Source: Arachidicoccus rhizosphaerae
Lineage (GTDB): Bacteria > Bacteroidota > Bacteroidia > Chitinophagales > Chitinophagaceae
Direction: 5' to 3'
NCBI RefSeq assembly: GCF_900107765.1
Contig: NZ_FNQY01000012.1
Coordinates: forward strand, 1-64,000
Length of the DNA: 64,000 bases
Both the position numbers and the translations under genes were made by a program. This document shows positions 54,911 to 63,984 of this stretch, one piece after another. Numbering within the stretch: the stretch's first letter is position 1; each line of letters starts with the position of its first letter. The notes beneath the pieces were generated by a model. That model made no database searches. It was not told where the DNA came from and saw nothing but the letters and a program-made list of their open reading frames with translations.

Positions 54911-57349
54911 CTATCTGATTCCCGTCTTGGGCAAAGTAAACTTTTCATTCCCGTTATGATCCGGCGGAACAGCATTTAATAAATGCCTTACAAAGAAGTC
55001 CTTCTTCCTGGCTCTTCCATAAGGTCCGCCATCTGTATGGTCAGATCCTGGTACCGGCAGAAAATCAAAGGCCTTCCCGGCTTTAATCAGCGCGTCGGCT
55101 ACTCTATAGGTACTTTCCGGTGGCACATTCGTATCCGCCTCTCCTACGATCAGCAACAGACTGCCCTTTAATTTGTAAGCATTATCAACATTGGAGGCAG
55201 CAGCATATTCAGCATCCACTGGATATCCCATCCACTGTTCATTCCACCATTGCTTATCAATGCGGTTATCATGACATCCACAGGCTGCAACACCAGCTTT
55301 ATAAAATTCAGGATGACTCAACAGCGCATCCAGGGCATCCTGACCACCTGCGGATGTACCATAAATACCCACCCTACTGTCATCGACAATCGGCAACTTC
55401 GCAGCCAGTGCTTTAATCCAGGCAATGCGATCAGGTAATCCCGCATCCTGCAGGTTTTTCCAACAAACATCGTGAAAAGCTTTTGAACGATTGGCTGTTC
55501 CCATTCCATCAATCTGTACGACAATAAAACCCAATTCAGCAATACTTTGCATTTCACTATAGCCTAAAAAACTTTTAGGAACAAAAGCATCCTGAGGTCC
55601 GGCGTAAATATTTTCTATGACCGGATATTTTTTAGCCGGATCATAAGAGGATGGCACACAATATATACCGTAAATATCTGTTTTACCGTCCCTGCCTTTT
55701 GCCACAAATGAAGTAGGCAAATGCACGCCGGTTGCCAGCAGATCCTCAATATTGGCCTTTTCGATGACAGCAATTTCCCTGGCATCAGACACTTTTTTTA
55801 ATTTGGTGACGGGGGCAATATTCACCTCAGAATAAGTATCCAGCATAAATCTTTTATCAGGACTAAAACGAACCGTGTGATTACCAGCTTCAGGTGTCAA
55901 GTCAATTAGATGGGTCCCGTCAAAACGAATTCGGTAATAATGAATATAGTATGGATCTTCACCTGGATTCATGCCGCTGGCCCTGAACCAGATCTCCCTT
56001 TTTTGGGTATCCACACTATCCACCTCTCTTACTATCCAATCTCCGCGCGTAATTTTTGTTTCCCTTTTATTTTTGGTATCCAATAGAAAAAGGTGCTGCC
56101 ATCCATCCTTCTCAGAGGAATAAATAATTTCATGCGACTCAGGAAGATAATAAGTCATTAATCTGGACTCGTAAATAAATGTTTTTGCACGTTCATCGTA
56201 CACTTCAGAAGTGTCCCCGGAAAGGGCATCTACCTGGATTATTCTGAACCTCTGATTACCTCTGTCCATTCTTTCATACATAAACTTAGATGGGTCTTTA
56301 CTGTCCCAGTGAATCATGGGTGCCGGAAAATAATCAATGGTGTCCGTATGTACTTTAATATCCCTACCCGTTAATGGATTAAAAACATGCATCACATAAG
56401 CCGTAAACGGATCTCCTGGCTGTTTATAAGGATGTGATTTCAGTTGTCCCCGCGTGGTACCGGGAACTGAACTCAACACATAATAAACATTAGAGTCAAT
56501 CACCGGGAAAATATGATAAGCCACAAAATAATTATTATCCTCTGACCATGCAATAGACCCGTAAGGATTTTCGTCCGTCCCGTCTGTGGTCAACTCTTGC
56601 ACCTTGCCTGTCCTTGTATCCGTTACAAAAACATTCCCTTTTTGAATGGCAACAGCAAAACGGCCATCCCCCGAGATCGTATCTGTTTGAAAACTATCAT
56701 AACGGCTCGGCCGGGGTACAAAGTCATACCCTTGTTGCCGCCACCAGGGAAGTGACCCTTTCTTTTCATGTCCGCCCTGAAGCGTCCATAAGTCCCCTTG
56801 CGCATCATTGTACCCGAATTTTTTCCCTTCTACATCAAAAGTCCAGATATTATTAAGGGTCCCGGCTCCCTTCTCAAATGTTTTATGCCATTGTAAACCG
56901 TTTAAAGGCAGACTGTCAGCAATGAATGATTTCCCGGTTTTATCCGTTAACAAGGCGGCAAGACGGCTTTCATTAAATGCCGGTCTTTGCCTTCCGGTTT
57001 CGGCCTCCACCAACCGATAATCCATTTTCCCCTGAGCCATCTGATGGATATACCAGAATCCCGGGCTATTTTTTTCATTCTGGATCCAGTGTCCATTTAC
57101 AGCTGCGTTATATATTTTATTTTTAGTCAGGCTATCCATAAGCTGGCTTTTCAAATACCCATCAGCAACCTGTTGCGCAGTTGGAAAGTACGATTCATTA
57201 GGGCTACGCTGAGCATGCACTTCTTGCTTTAAGAAAATGAATAACCCCAAAAATCCGGTTAAGACGAATATCTTTTTAAGTCGACCGCTTATGCTGTGCT
57301 GGACGGCTGTTTCTCTCATTATTACGTGTTCAGAAGGTGACTGTTGCAT
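54911..57349 (-). CDS. S9 peptidase, dipeptidyl peptidase IV type
   Basis: 812 aa, exported (hydrophobic signal ~24-45 after a longish polar N-terminus; a Met at residue 11 is an alternative start). N-terminal propeller (DPPIV_N, ~100-560) and C-terminal alpha/beta hydrolase: nucleophile Ser666 in GTSAGG, Asp in VGEADTNVP and His in PGSDHTDGG. DPP4-type enzymes release Xaa-Pro dipeptides from N-termini. This suits digestion of proline/hydroxyproline-rich peptides in the periplasm, upstream of a proline iminopeptidase 159 bases away on the same strand. Confidence 0.88.
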   Translation of the reverse strand: MQQSPSEHVIMRETAVQHSISGRLKKIFVLTGFLGLFIFLKQEVHAQRSPNESYFPTAQQVADGYLKSQLMDSLTKNKIYNAAVNGHWIQNEKNSPGFWYIHQMAQGKMDYRLVEAETGRQRPAFNESRLAALLTDKTGKSFIADSLPLNGLQWHKTFEKGAGTLNNIWTFDVEGKKFGYNDAQGDLWTLQGGHEKKGSLPWWRQQGYDFVPRPSRYDSFQTDTISGDGRFAVAIQKGNVFVTDTRTGKVQELTTDGTDENPYGSIAWSEDNNYFVAYHIFPVIDSNVYYVLSSVPGTTRGQLKSHPYKQPGDPFTAYVMHVFNPLTGRDIKVHTDTIDYFPAPMIHWDSKDPSKFMYERMDRGNQRFRIIQVDALSGDTSEVYDERAKTFIYESRLMTYYLPESHEIIYSSEKDGWQHLFLLDTKNKRETKITRGDWIVREVDSVDTQKREIWFRASGMNPGEDPYYIHYYRIRFDGTHLIDLTPEAGNHTVRFSPDKRFMLDTYSEVNIAPVTKLKKVSDAREIAVIEKANIEDLLATGVHLPTSFVAKGRDGKTDIYGIYCVPSSYDPAKKYPVIENIYAGPQDAFVPKSFLGYSEMQSIAELGFIVVQIDGMGTANRSKAFHDVCWKNLQDAGLPDRIAWIKALAAKLPIVDDSRVGIYGTSAGGQDALDALLSHPEFYKAGVAACGCHDNRIDKQWWNEQWMGYPVDAEYAAASNVDNAYKLKGSLLLIVGEADTNVPPESTYRVADALIKAGKAFDFLPVPGSDHTDGGPYGRARKKDFFVRHLLNAVPPDHNGNEKFTLPKTGIR

Positions 57350-57508
57350 ACATTAAGGTTCAGATTTTACCTGCCATCGCTCCAGTGGGGAGAAAGCAGA
57401 CTCCCAGTAAAGGTATTAGGGTTTTTTAACCAAAGCCATCCGGATTTTAGCTAAAGTTATGTAGATTTTAACCCGTCACGCAACCAAACTCCTGTTATGG
57501 CTTAATCA

Positions 57509-58654
57509 TTAATCGTGTTTATCCAGGAACTTCTGTACAATCGGATAATATAACTCTGGAACTTCAACATTTACATTATGCGCCGCTCCCGGCAAAACAT
57601 GTAGCTGTTTTTTATCATTAGGAACGCCGCTCAGACAGTCATATATCAGCTTCGCCTGCCCCGGACCTACGGCATAATCCTCTGCTCCGCCAATGACCGC
57701 CACCGGGATATGAATGGAGGCCAACAGATTATTTAATTCTAAATGATTATAGGCTGGCGTATTTCTAAAAATCTTATTGACATATGCACCTTTTTCAGCT
57801 ACGCTATCATAACTTTCCAGATCGTAGTGGGCCAGTTGATAAAAAACTGAATCTTTCCCTAATTTCATGATTCTGTTATGAGCAGCCGTATCACACCAAT
57901 AAGGGTCAAATCCGAGAATTTCCGGGAATGTAAATTTTATGAGTTCCATATCCTCAAAAAATTGATTAAAATTCCCTTTCTCTATACGGTTAATTTCCCG
58001 TAGTACATAATGCAGAGAGTCGGACCTGGCAGATTCATGCCCACCTAATACGTTTAACTCGCTATTGGCTAATGCTTTCTCATGGTCCAATAAAACCTTA
58101 TTCTGATAGGGTCCGCTAATCTTGCCACTCACTGAAACAAAAGACTGAATCTTTTGTTGATGATCCAATAAATATAAAAACCCAAGTGTGCCGCCCCAAG
58201 AGCCTCCCAGTAAATGAATAGGACGATTCGCAAACCGTTGTTTCAAGGTATCTACCACGGCATCCAGATCCGCTACAAACTGCTCCATTGTAATGAGACT
58301 GTCCGCAGATTCCCTGGGAGATTTCCCACAACCCCGCTGATCCAAATACCCCAATAAATAATCCTCTTCCAGTACATCTTTATAAAAATACCTGTCAAAA
58401 CCAGAACATCCTCCCGGCCCTCCATGCAATAGCAGCACAATAGGTCCGTTTTTATTACCTGCAAGGCGCAGGTATAAACTATTTGCTTTTACCGGAATAA
58501 ATACTTCCTGATCTATAAAGGTATTGCGAGAAGAATTGCAGGATACCCCTGGTATCAAAATAATGAATAACCAATAAATTGACAGCCTGCAAATAGGTTC
58601 ATATCTTTTCCATACCCACTTAAGAGGTATTACCACACAATCGATGTTTTTCAT
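57509..58654 (-). CDS. Proline iminopeptidase-like alpha/beta hydrolase (S33)
   Basis: 381 aa with an N-terminal hydrophobic segment (25-38) after a polar stretch; Cys39 could be a lipid anchor but the lipobox (GVSC) is not canonical. HGGPGG (77-82) is the S33 oxyanion loop, Ser152 lies in GGSWGG, Asp in GGAEDYAVG and His in PGAAHNVN, the typical triad. Proline iminopeptidases release N-terminal proline or hydroxyproline, complementing DPP4 downstream on the same strand. Other alpha/beta hydrolases share these motifs. Confidence 0.78.
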   Translation of the reverse strand: MKNIDCVVIPLKWVWKRYEPICRLSIYWLFIILIPGVSCNSSRNTFIDQEVFIPVKANSLYLRLAGNKNGPIVLLLHGGPGGCSGFDRYFYKDVLEEDYLLGYLDQRGCGKSPRESADSLITMEQFVADLDAVVDTLKQRFANRPIHLLGGSWGGTLGFLYLLDHQQKIQSFVSVSGKISGPYQNKVLLDHEKALANSELNVLGGHESARSDSLHYVLREINRIEKGNFNQFFEDMELIKFTFPEILGFDPYWCDTAAHNRIMKLGKDSVFYQLAHYDLESYDSVAEKGAYVNKIFRNTPAYNHLELNNLLASIHIPVAVIGGAEDYAVGPGQAKLIYDCLSGVPNDKKQLHVLPGAAHNVNVEVPELYYPIVQKFLDKHD

Positions 58655-58934
58655 AATAGATTATAACTTAGGTTCTTATTATCCAGGGATTCTTATAACT
58701 CTTTAATATACCGGCACTTGAGATAAATCCCGTCTTTTAATCAATTTTTTCAGCGGTACTGCTTTACACGACTTTGTCTTTCAGAGCGGAAGGCAAGTCC
58801 GTTATTCCTTTGAAATGCAACGGTTTAATCAATTATTACACATTGCATAAAAAGAATAAGCACGCGCTTGCCACCATAAAAACGCAACTATGAAGATAAA
58901 GGTTTAAATTTGGTTAAACAACTGTCGGCAAGTC

Positions 58935-59180
58935 ATGGAACAGATTATCAATATTAACAAGCATCCTTACTGGGAAAACCATCCCGATCAAATGCAGGCT
59001 TTAGAAGCCAGAGTCAATGAACATATTGCTGCTGGTAATATTTATGAAGACGGTGAACAGGCCGAGTTTAATTTACTGGGACATCCCGTAACCTTATTGA
59101 TTCATGTGCAAACAGAAGAAAGCAGGGTATCGGGGGACATTTATAACATTTTGGATTTGGAACTGATAAATCATGGCTAA
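58935..59180 (+). CDS. Small conserved-looking hypothetical protein (81 aa)
   Basis: An acidic cytoplasmic protein with no signal or membrane segment. It has a helical start (HPYWENHPDQMQALEARVNEHIAAG) and a beta-type second half. No family recognised. It is isolated between the iminopeptidase (divergent) and an NlpE/META lipoprotein (convergent). Confidence 0.55.
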   Translation: MEQIININKHPYWENHPDQMQALEARVNEHIAAGNIYEDGEQAEFNLLGHPVTLLIHVQTEESRVSGDIYNILDLELINHG

Positions 59181-59247
59181 ACGATGATTACGTCATTGTA
59201 CTAATCCGGTCCAAACCCAAATAATAACTTGTTTTTTATATTTACAA

Positions 59248-60069
59248 TTATCTCAGATAGACAGCTACAAACTGTGCCAAAGGAGCCATTCTAGCTTTAT
59301 TTAAATAAAGTGTATCACCATGCTGGCTATAATTGTCCGCCTTATTCAACACTTGCATAAACTGTTTTTCTAAAGCCAGATCCGAGCAAGCCATCATGGT
59401 AGAAATCATTTTTGAGAACAGGATCCTGTTACCTGGCTTTAATTCAAAATGACCGCCAAAGCCATTACATCCGGCAAAACCCCTTACAGTACTGTCACCT
59501 GTTTTTAAAATCATATAAGGTTCTTTACTTCCGCTATAACTAATCTGTTGTCCGTTTAATTGGGTCAGTTTCCAGTATTTCTCCTCAATGGACTGTTGAT
59601 CCAGCTTGGTTAATTTATAAGAACCGGCCGACGGGCCCTGAACGGCATTCCCGGACTGATCTAATTGTAATAACCCGTTTTCTATAACCTTATAACTTTG
59701 CTGGCCGGCTGAAGACTTCAGGGCAATTATCCCACCATGGTTATCCCAACTAAAGGTGCCATTTTCTTTATAGGTTGAATCCCCCTTCCCTTCATATTTA
59801 TATTGCTTTGTAAAGGTACCGTCAGCATTCAAAGTTATCACAGTCTGGATGGCTGAGCAATCAGCACATGGCAATTGTCCCTGATATACACCGGCCCAAT
59901 CCAGACTGTTTTGGCTGTTATGGCCACTGTTTATCTGTGCCTGTGAATTGATTCCGTTAGTTTGTTGAACGTTCTTACAACTTTGGATACCTATTGAGAT
60001 AAGTAACGGCATGGCGCAGTATAAAAGCTGGTTAGCATATTTGCCAGAAAAATAAGTGGTGATTTTCAT
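59248..60069 (-). CDS. NlpE N-terminal plus META (HslJ-like) domain protein
   Basis: 273 aa. Signal-like N-terminus with a Cys at residue 31 (GIQSC) that could be lipidated. First domain (~55-150) is NlpE-like, with CADC in GQLPCADCSAIQTVI and the strands FTKQYKYEGKGDSTYKENGTF. Second domain (~165-270) is META: YWKLTQLNGQ and GFAGCNGFGGHFEL are characteristic. NlpE in Proteobacteria senses surface and copper stress through Cpx, absent in Bacteroidota, so the role here is open: probably envelope stress or metal binding. Confidence 0.85.
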   Translation of the reverse strand: MKITTYFSGKYANQLLYCAMPLLISIGIQSCKNVQQTNGINSQAQINSGHNSQNSLDWAGVYQGQLPCADCSAIQTVITLNADGTFTKQYKYEGKGDSTYKENGTFSWDNHGGIIALKSSAGQQSYKVIENGLLQLDQSGNAVQGPSAGSYKLTKLDQQSIEEKYWKLTQLNGQQISYSGSKEPYMILKTGDSTVRGFAGCNGFGGHFELKPGNRILFSKMISTMMACSDLALEKQFMQVLNKADNYSQHGDTLYLNKARMAPLAQFVAVYLR

Positions 60070-60285
60070 TTTGTTTCGTTTAAAGGTTGATAAAGAAAAT
60101 CAAATTGTCAGACTTTCTATATACAGAAACTCAACAAGCTCAAAAAACGCTACGAAAGGACCCTAAAAAATTCCTCAAAAATCATTGAGGGCAGGCCGCA
60201 ACCGTCTTTTCAAAGATAAGCATTAATATACAAACAATACCCATATCTGAACTTCAAGAAGTTCGAATAAAGTCACTTTTTAAAA

Positions 60286-60534
60286 CTAAGACACAGATCC
60301 AAAATATAAAGCCCCAAAATACTTAGCCCCATAAAAAGGAATAAACATTTTCCAAAATTCTTTTTTAGGTAATTGTCCCAACCGGATCAACCTATAACCG
60401 TCTACAATGGGTCGATAGATCAACACATACGCTAAAATCAAAAACAAGGTTGTTTCGTACAGTTCACATTCATACAAATAGACCATGATTGCCATTGGTA
60501 ACAGAATCTGCAGGTAATAGTACAGTAGTTTCAT
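60286..60534 (-). CDS. Small membrane protein (82 aa)
   Basis: Two or three hydrophobic segments (about 5-20, 27-42, and an aromatic C-terminus FYGAKYFGALYFG). Highly aromatic with a central polar loop (YRLIRLGQLPKKEFWKMF). No family recognised. A single gene in a 990-base stretch otherwise free of large genes. Confidence 0.6.
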   Translation of the reverse strand: MKLLYYYLQILLPMAIMVYLYECELYETTLFLILAYVLIYRPIVDGYRLIRLGQLPKKEFWKMFIPFYGAKYFGALYFGSVS

Positions 60535-60693
60535 GCTTATTAGTTTTGCAAGTACACAGGTGATTAAATCATTAAAAGCAGTGCGATACCCAAGACTAAA
60601 AAGTGCACCTCAATTTTGTATACCGAAGTTAAGAAATAACTTGGGCAAACCAAAATAAATAGGGAAAAATAAGAATTTATTCATGTAGCCGGA

Positions 60694-60810
60694 CTATAAA
60701 AAACGCAATAAGCCAGCAAGCCACGCAAAGGCGATGGCCCATATCAGGAAATATCCCGCAATCAACCACAAAATCGTATACTTTGAAAACGACTGCTCAT
60801 TCCTTTTCAT
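60694..60810 (-). CDS. Very small single-span membrane protein (38 aa)
   Basis: ATG at 60808-60810, stop TAG at 60694-60696. The product is MKRNEQSFSKYTILWLIAGY followed by FLIWAIAFAWLAGLLRFL: a polar, basic N-terminus and one long hydrophobic helix with no charged residue until the last Arg. Such composition is unlikely by chance. Function unknown. The rest of the 60535-61059 stretch shows nothing else. Confidence 0.5.
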   Translation of the reverse strand: MKRNEQSFSKYTILWLIAGYFLIWAIAFAWLAGLLRFL

Positions 60811-61059
60811 TTTGCGACTTCTTTTACAGAAGAAGATACCTATAAAATAAAGATAATCAACTAACTAGAAGAGTTTAGCTGATTTATATTTCGGGGTATC
60901 TTCCATTATTTAGGTTAACGAAATAATTTAATGACGATCATCCTTAAGAAAGAGGACAACTATAAGTACCCTAATGAGCCGATAACCCCCATTGTGTGGT
61001 GATTTTTTTTATTTTTATAAATTTCAGAGCAGGTAGTTGAATATCAATATTTAACCCGA

Positions 61060-61662
61060 TTAAAAAAGTCTGCCAGCCTGAACCGGGCTATTATTTTTTT
61101 CCATGAGCAATAACCATCTTTTCTTTTCAACACCTCCTGCATAACCGGTTAGGCTGCCATTGGAGCCGATAACTCTATGACAGGGAATAATAACCGCAAT
61201 TGGATTACGGCCATTGGCCGATGCGATAGCCCGGATGGCCAGCGGGTTATTCATGATTTCAGCCTGTTGTTTATAAGTCCAGGTCACTCCATAGGGAATC
61301 TGAAGCAGGGTTTGCCATACGGTACGTGCAAATTCATTCCCTAAAATATCCAAATCAAGCGGTACGGTAAATATTTTCAGAGAACCTGCAAAATAAGCCT
61401 CCAACTCCCTGATTGTCTGTAGTAATATAGGGTGGGTAATAGAATGCTGCTGTATATTCCAGCTGGTATTTAATTTAATGGCTATATCATCCACCTCTTT
61501 TTTAATCTGATCCAGGCTCCCGAATTCCAAAATCGCCAGCCCTTTATCAGTAGCTGCCGCCACCATGGTACCGAGGGGCGTATCAATCCTGCAGACCGTA
61601 ATGGGTGCAGCCAGGGTTTTGTTTTGGGATGCAGGTACAGATGCGGCTAATTTTGTATTCAT
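61060..61662 (-). CDS. Methylated-DNA-protein-cysteine methyltransferase
   Basis: 200 aa Ogt/MGMT. The methyl-acceptor Cys161 lies in VIIPCHRVIG and the helix-turn-helix region is FARTVWQTLLQIPYG. It transfers alkyl groups from O6-alkylguanine to itself in a single-use reaction. It has an N-terminal extension of about 20 residues (SVPASQNKTLAAP) but no Ada zinc-binding or AraC domain, so it is a stand-alone repair protein. Confidence 0.95.
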   Translation of the reverse strand: MNTKLAASVPASQNKTLAAPITVCRIDTPLGTMVAAATDKGLAILEFGSLDQIKKEVDDIAIKLNTSWNIQQHSITHPILLQTIRELEAYFAGSLKIFTVPLDLDILGNEFARTVWQTLLQIPYGVTWTYKQQAEIMNNPLAIRAIASANGRNPIAVIIPCHRVIGSNGSLTGYAGGVEKKRWLLLMEKNNSPVQAGRLF

Positions 61663-61776
61663 ATTTTACAAATTTAAAGGCAGCAATTAAGGACGTTGAT
61701 TTATACTTCAAATTTAGCCTTTTTCAGTTAAAACAGGGAAAATAAACTTAGGGATACCTAACTTTAATCATCCAAT

Positions 61777-62334
61777 TCAAATGTGAGGAAGTGCAGAATT
61801 TTCTGCCCCCTCCACAATGGTCGGCGGCGTTGAATCCGACGAATCAGCCGGCTGCTCAGATTCTTCCTGCTTTTTTTCCTGCAATTCCTGAATACGGTGA
61901 GTTACTTTTTCTTCCAGCAATTCAGCCCTTGCCTTATTCACTTCTATGGATTCTTTTAATATAGCCGGCATTTCCCCCAGCATTTTTTTACCTACAGGAC
62001 TTTTGTAAAAAGCAATGATTCCCTGTAAATCTTCCTCAGAATAGTGTTTGGCATAAATGGGCAATATAATCGCGGCCATCGAATCATAACTGAGGTAATT
62101 GCTGAACTCTTCAACTATCATATCTCCATACACCGGATCCTGTTGTTTGAGTTTATCCCTTACAGCATCCACCATTAATTCGATATATTTTCTGGTACCA
62201 ACAAGATCCACCATTTCCATAATAAGGGCCTTTTTTCGGGGACTGATGGCATCGTTACTTTGTCCTTTAGCCAGCAGGACCATACCAAAAGAAAATAAGA
62301 TGGTGCAAAATAATCCGCAGATAAATTTTCTCAT
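61777..62334 (-). CDS. DUF2059 domain secreted protein
   Basis: 185 aa with signal peptide (to about residue 24, AKGQ). The central part, with YDSMAAIILPIYAKHYSEEDLQGIIAFYKSPVGKKML, matches DUF2059, a periplasmic helical domain of unknown function. The last ~40 residues form a Gln/Glu/Lys-rich helix followed by an Asp/Ser/Pro/Thr tail. It stands alone. Confidence 0.85.
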   Translation of the reverse strand: MRKFICGLFCTILFSFGMVLLAKGQSNDAISPRKKALIMEMVDLVGTRKYIELMVDAVRDKLKQQDPVYGDMIVEEFSNYLSYDSMAAIILPIYAKHYSEEDLQGIIAFYKSPVGKKMLGEMPAILKESIEVNKARAELLEEKVTHRIQELQEKKQEESEQPADSSDSTPPTIVEGAENSALPHI

Positions 62335-62745
62335 TTCGCATTGTATTTATTCAAAATTAATCGAAAACCTTTAATAACCAACTATATTTCTCCCTTTTCC
62401 TGTTATAGGTCAGAAAGGTTAAGCACTGTTTGGATATTTTCCAATTTACGACAATCAATTTCCCAATTTGATAAACAAGGACTTAAGGATAAGCTTCATC
62501 TTTGCATTAATAATGGTTTTTCAAAATAAGGCAGGATCCGGCTTAATCTGTTACCCGGTTCCCATAGCTTCTGCCGGCCTGCCTGATTTTGAATGTTTGA
62601 ACAATTTTTAGATGATAATTTTTTGCTTTGATTCGGTTGTGACCCTGTTATTATGAAAATGCTTTGCAACGCAGCAGGGCCGTGCATTACCTAAGTAATC
62701 GCACGGCCCTCTTTTATTATTATAAACAAAGCTGTTCTGCTTAAA
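62335..62745. other. Intergenic region, 411 bases
   Basis: Contains the DUF2059 promoter side and, at the right, the hairpin described separately. Small frames here overlap and show no recognisable protein. No RNA gene noticed. Confidence 0.5.
62676..62714 (+). terminator. Very stable hairpin downstream of the oxidoreductase
   Basis: AGGGCCGTGC-ATTAC and GTAAT-c-GCACGGCCCT pair over 15 positions with one bulge. CTTTTATTATT follows on the plus strand; on the minus strand there is no T-run, yet the nearest gene end is on the minus strand (36 bases away). Confidence 0.6.
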
Positions 62746-63384
62746 TTAATACCCTAATGTAAATCTTTTTTGGATATGTTGTGGCTGAAGAATTTCACCG
62801 ACAACCGCTACCGCTAAATCTTCCACTGAAATTTTACTTTTACCAGCCTCATCAAAAACAGGGTTTTCCAAACCTAGTCTAAATACACCTGTTCTCTCAC
62901 CGGGAACCAGCTCAATTGCAGGACTCAAAAAGGTCCAGTCCAGCTCTTTTTCCTGTCTGAGACTGCTCAGATAATCTCTTGCCGCAGTAGCTCCTGGTTT
63001 CCACTCTTTTGGAAACTCATCACTATCTACCAGCTGGTTCTCCCCTATATACAGACTTCCTGCACCCCCAATGACTAAAAGGCGCTTTACGCCGGCGGCC
63101 TTTGCTGCAGCCTGAATAGCCTTAGATCCTTTTATAAAATCATCATAGATATTGGGATTTGCCCAACCCGCATTATATGCGCTGATAATTGCATCCTGAT
63201 CTTTAAAAATTGCTGTCAGCTCTTCTGTTTTATTGACGTCAGCTGCTACAGCTGTCACATTCGGCAATGCAGGCGCCATAGTTACATCTCTTGCAATGGC
63301 CGTTACAGTAAGCCCTTTGTCACTGGCTTCTTTTAAAATGGCTTTTCCTACAAACCCTGTTGCTCCGATAACTACTACTTTCAT
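62746..63384 (-). CDS. NAD(P)-dependent oxidoreductase, NmrA/YwnB-like SDR
   Basis: 212 aa atypical SDR. The Rossmann start is VVVIGATGFVGKAIL with GxTGFxG at 7-13. It keeps the fold but lacks a plain YxxxK, as in NmrA/YwnB-type proteins that sense or bind NAD(P). It lies 123 bases downstream of the Rrf2 gene on the same strand and shares its operator type, as with B. subtilis ywnA-ywnB. Function is probably linked to redox or electrophile stress. Confidence 0.85.
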   Translation of the reverse strand: MKVVVIGATGFVGKAILKEASDKGLTVTAIARDVTMAPALPNVTAVAADVNKTEELTAIFKDQDAIISAYNAGWANPNIYDDFIKGSKAIQAAAKAAGVKRLLVIGGAGSLYIGENQLVDSDEFPKEWKPGATAARDYLSSLRQEKELDWTFLSPAIELVPGERTGVFRLGLENPVFDEAGKSKISVEDLAVAVVGEILQPQHIQKRFTLGY

Positions 63385-63469
63385 TGTTTTATTTTTTATT
63401 TATAATTTAATAGGTTTTCCACTAGGCTAATCTTGACATTCTCACTGACCCTTTTTAACGAACACCTTA

Positions 63470-63500
63470 ATTGTAATTAAATTTATTACAGTTAAAGGTA
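63470..63500 (-). promoter_or_regulatory. Rrf2-type operator and promoter of the oxidoreductase gene
   Basis: ATTGTAAT-TAAATTT-ATTACAGT (63470-63492) repeats, with one changed arm base, the operator before the Rrf2 gene. The adjoining TAAAGGTA (63493-63500) is the complement of TACCTTTA, one base from the TAnnTTTG -7 consensus. Same order and spacing as at 63931. Confidence 0.75.
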
Positions 63501-63507
63501 AAAAACA

Positions 63508-63912
63508 TTATTGAAACTGTTGGCAAAATGCCTTTAATGTAGTCGCAGACAACTGACGTTCCAACTTCAAATCGATCTGTTCGTAAAGCTGATCCAAATG
63601 ACCTTTAATCTGACGACCTACCGGACAATCCGGATTAGGGGTATTTTTCGATATTCCTAACAGTGCTTCCGGTTTAAGCGATCGGTAAATTTCAGCAAGT
63701 GTAATGATGTCTGCTGATCGGGCTAATTGATAACCGCCATTTTTGCCTTCTCTGCTTAAAACAAGTCCCTGATCAATCAGCTCCTTAAGCGCTTTTCTTA
63801 CCTGAACCGGATTTATATTCAGACTGCCGGCAATATAATCAGAAGATAATTGCTCCTTTGCGTAACAAAGCAGGGTCATAATGTGTATTGCTATAGGAAA
63901 TCTTCCATTCAT
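63508..63912 (-). CDS. Rrf2-family transcriptional regulator (no iron-sulfur cysteines)
   Basis: 134 aa winged-helix protein. The recognition region is LSSDYIAGSLNINPVQVRKALKELIDQGLV, followed by the wing SREGKNGGYQLA. The conserved Cys triplet of IscR/NsrR is absent; only Cys101 is left in the relevant stretch (PNPDCPVG), so it should be a YwnA/CymR-like member that does not bind an iron-sulfur cluster. It precedes and likely represses the oxidoreductase gene as well as itself. Confidence 0.88.
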   Translation of the reverse strand: MNGRFPIAIHIMTLLCYAKEQLSSDYIAGSLNINPVQVRKALKELIDQGLVLSREGKNGGYQLARSADIITLAEIYRSLKPEALLGISKNTPNPDCPVGRQIKGHLDQLYEQIDLKLERQLSATTLKAFCQQFQ

Positions 63913-63930
63913 TTACCTTCGGAAATTTAT

Positions 63931-63984
63931 ACTGTAATATTTTTTATTACAGTACAAAGGTAATACAGATATTTCAAACCCAAA
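63931..63984 (-). promoter_or_regulatory. Autoregulatory operator and promoter of the Rrf2 gene
   Basis: ACTGTAAT-N7-ATTACAGT (63931-63953) is a perfect palindrome, extendable by one pair on each side. On the minus strand it directly follows TACCTTTG (complement of 63955-63962), a full TAnnTTTG -7 element, with TTTG (complement of 63981-63984) 18 bases upstream as the -33 element. The operator therefore overlaps the transcription start, a repressor arrangement. Confidence 0.8.
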
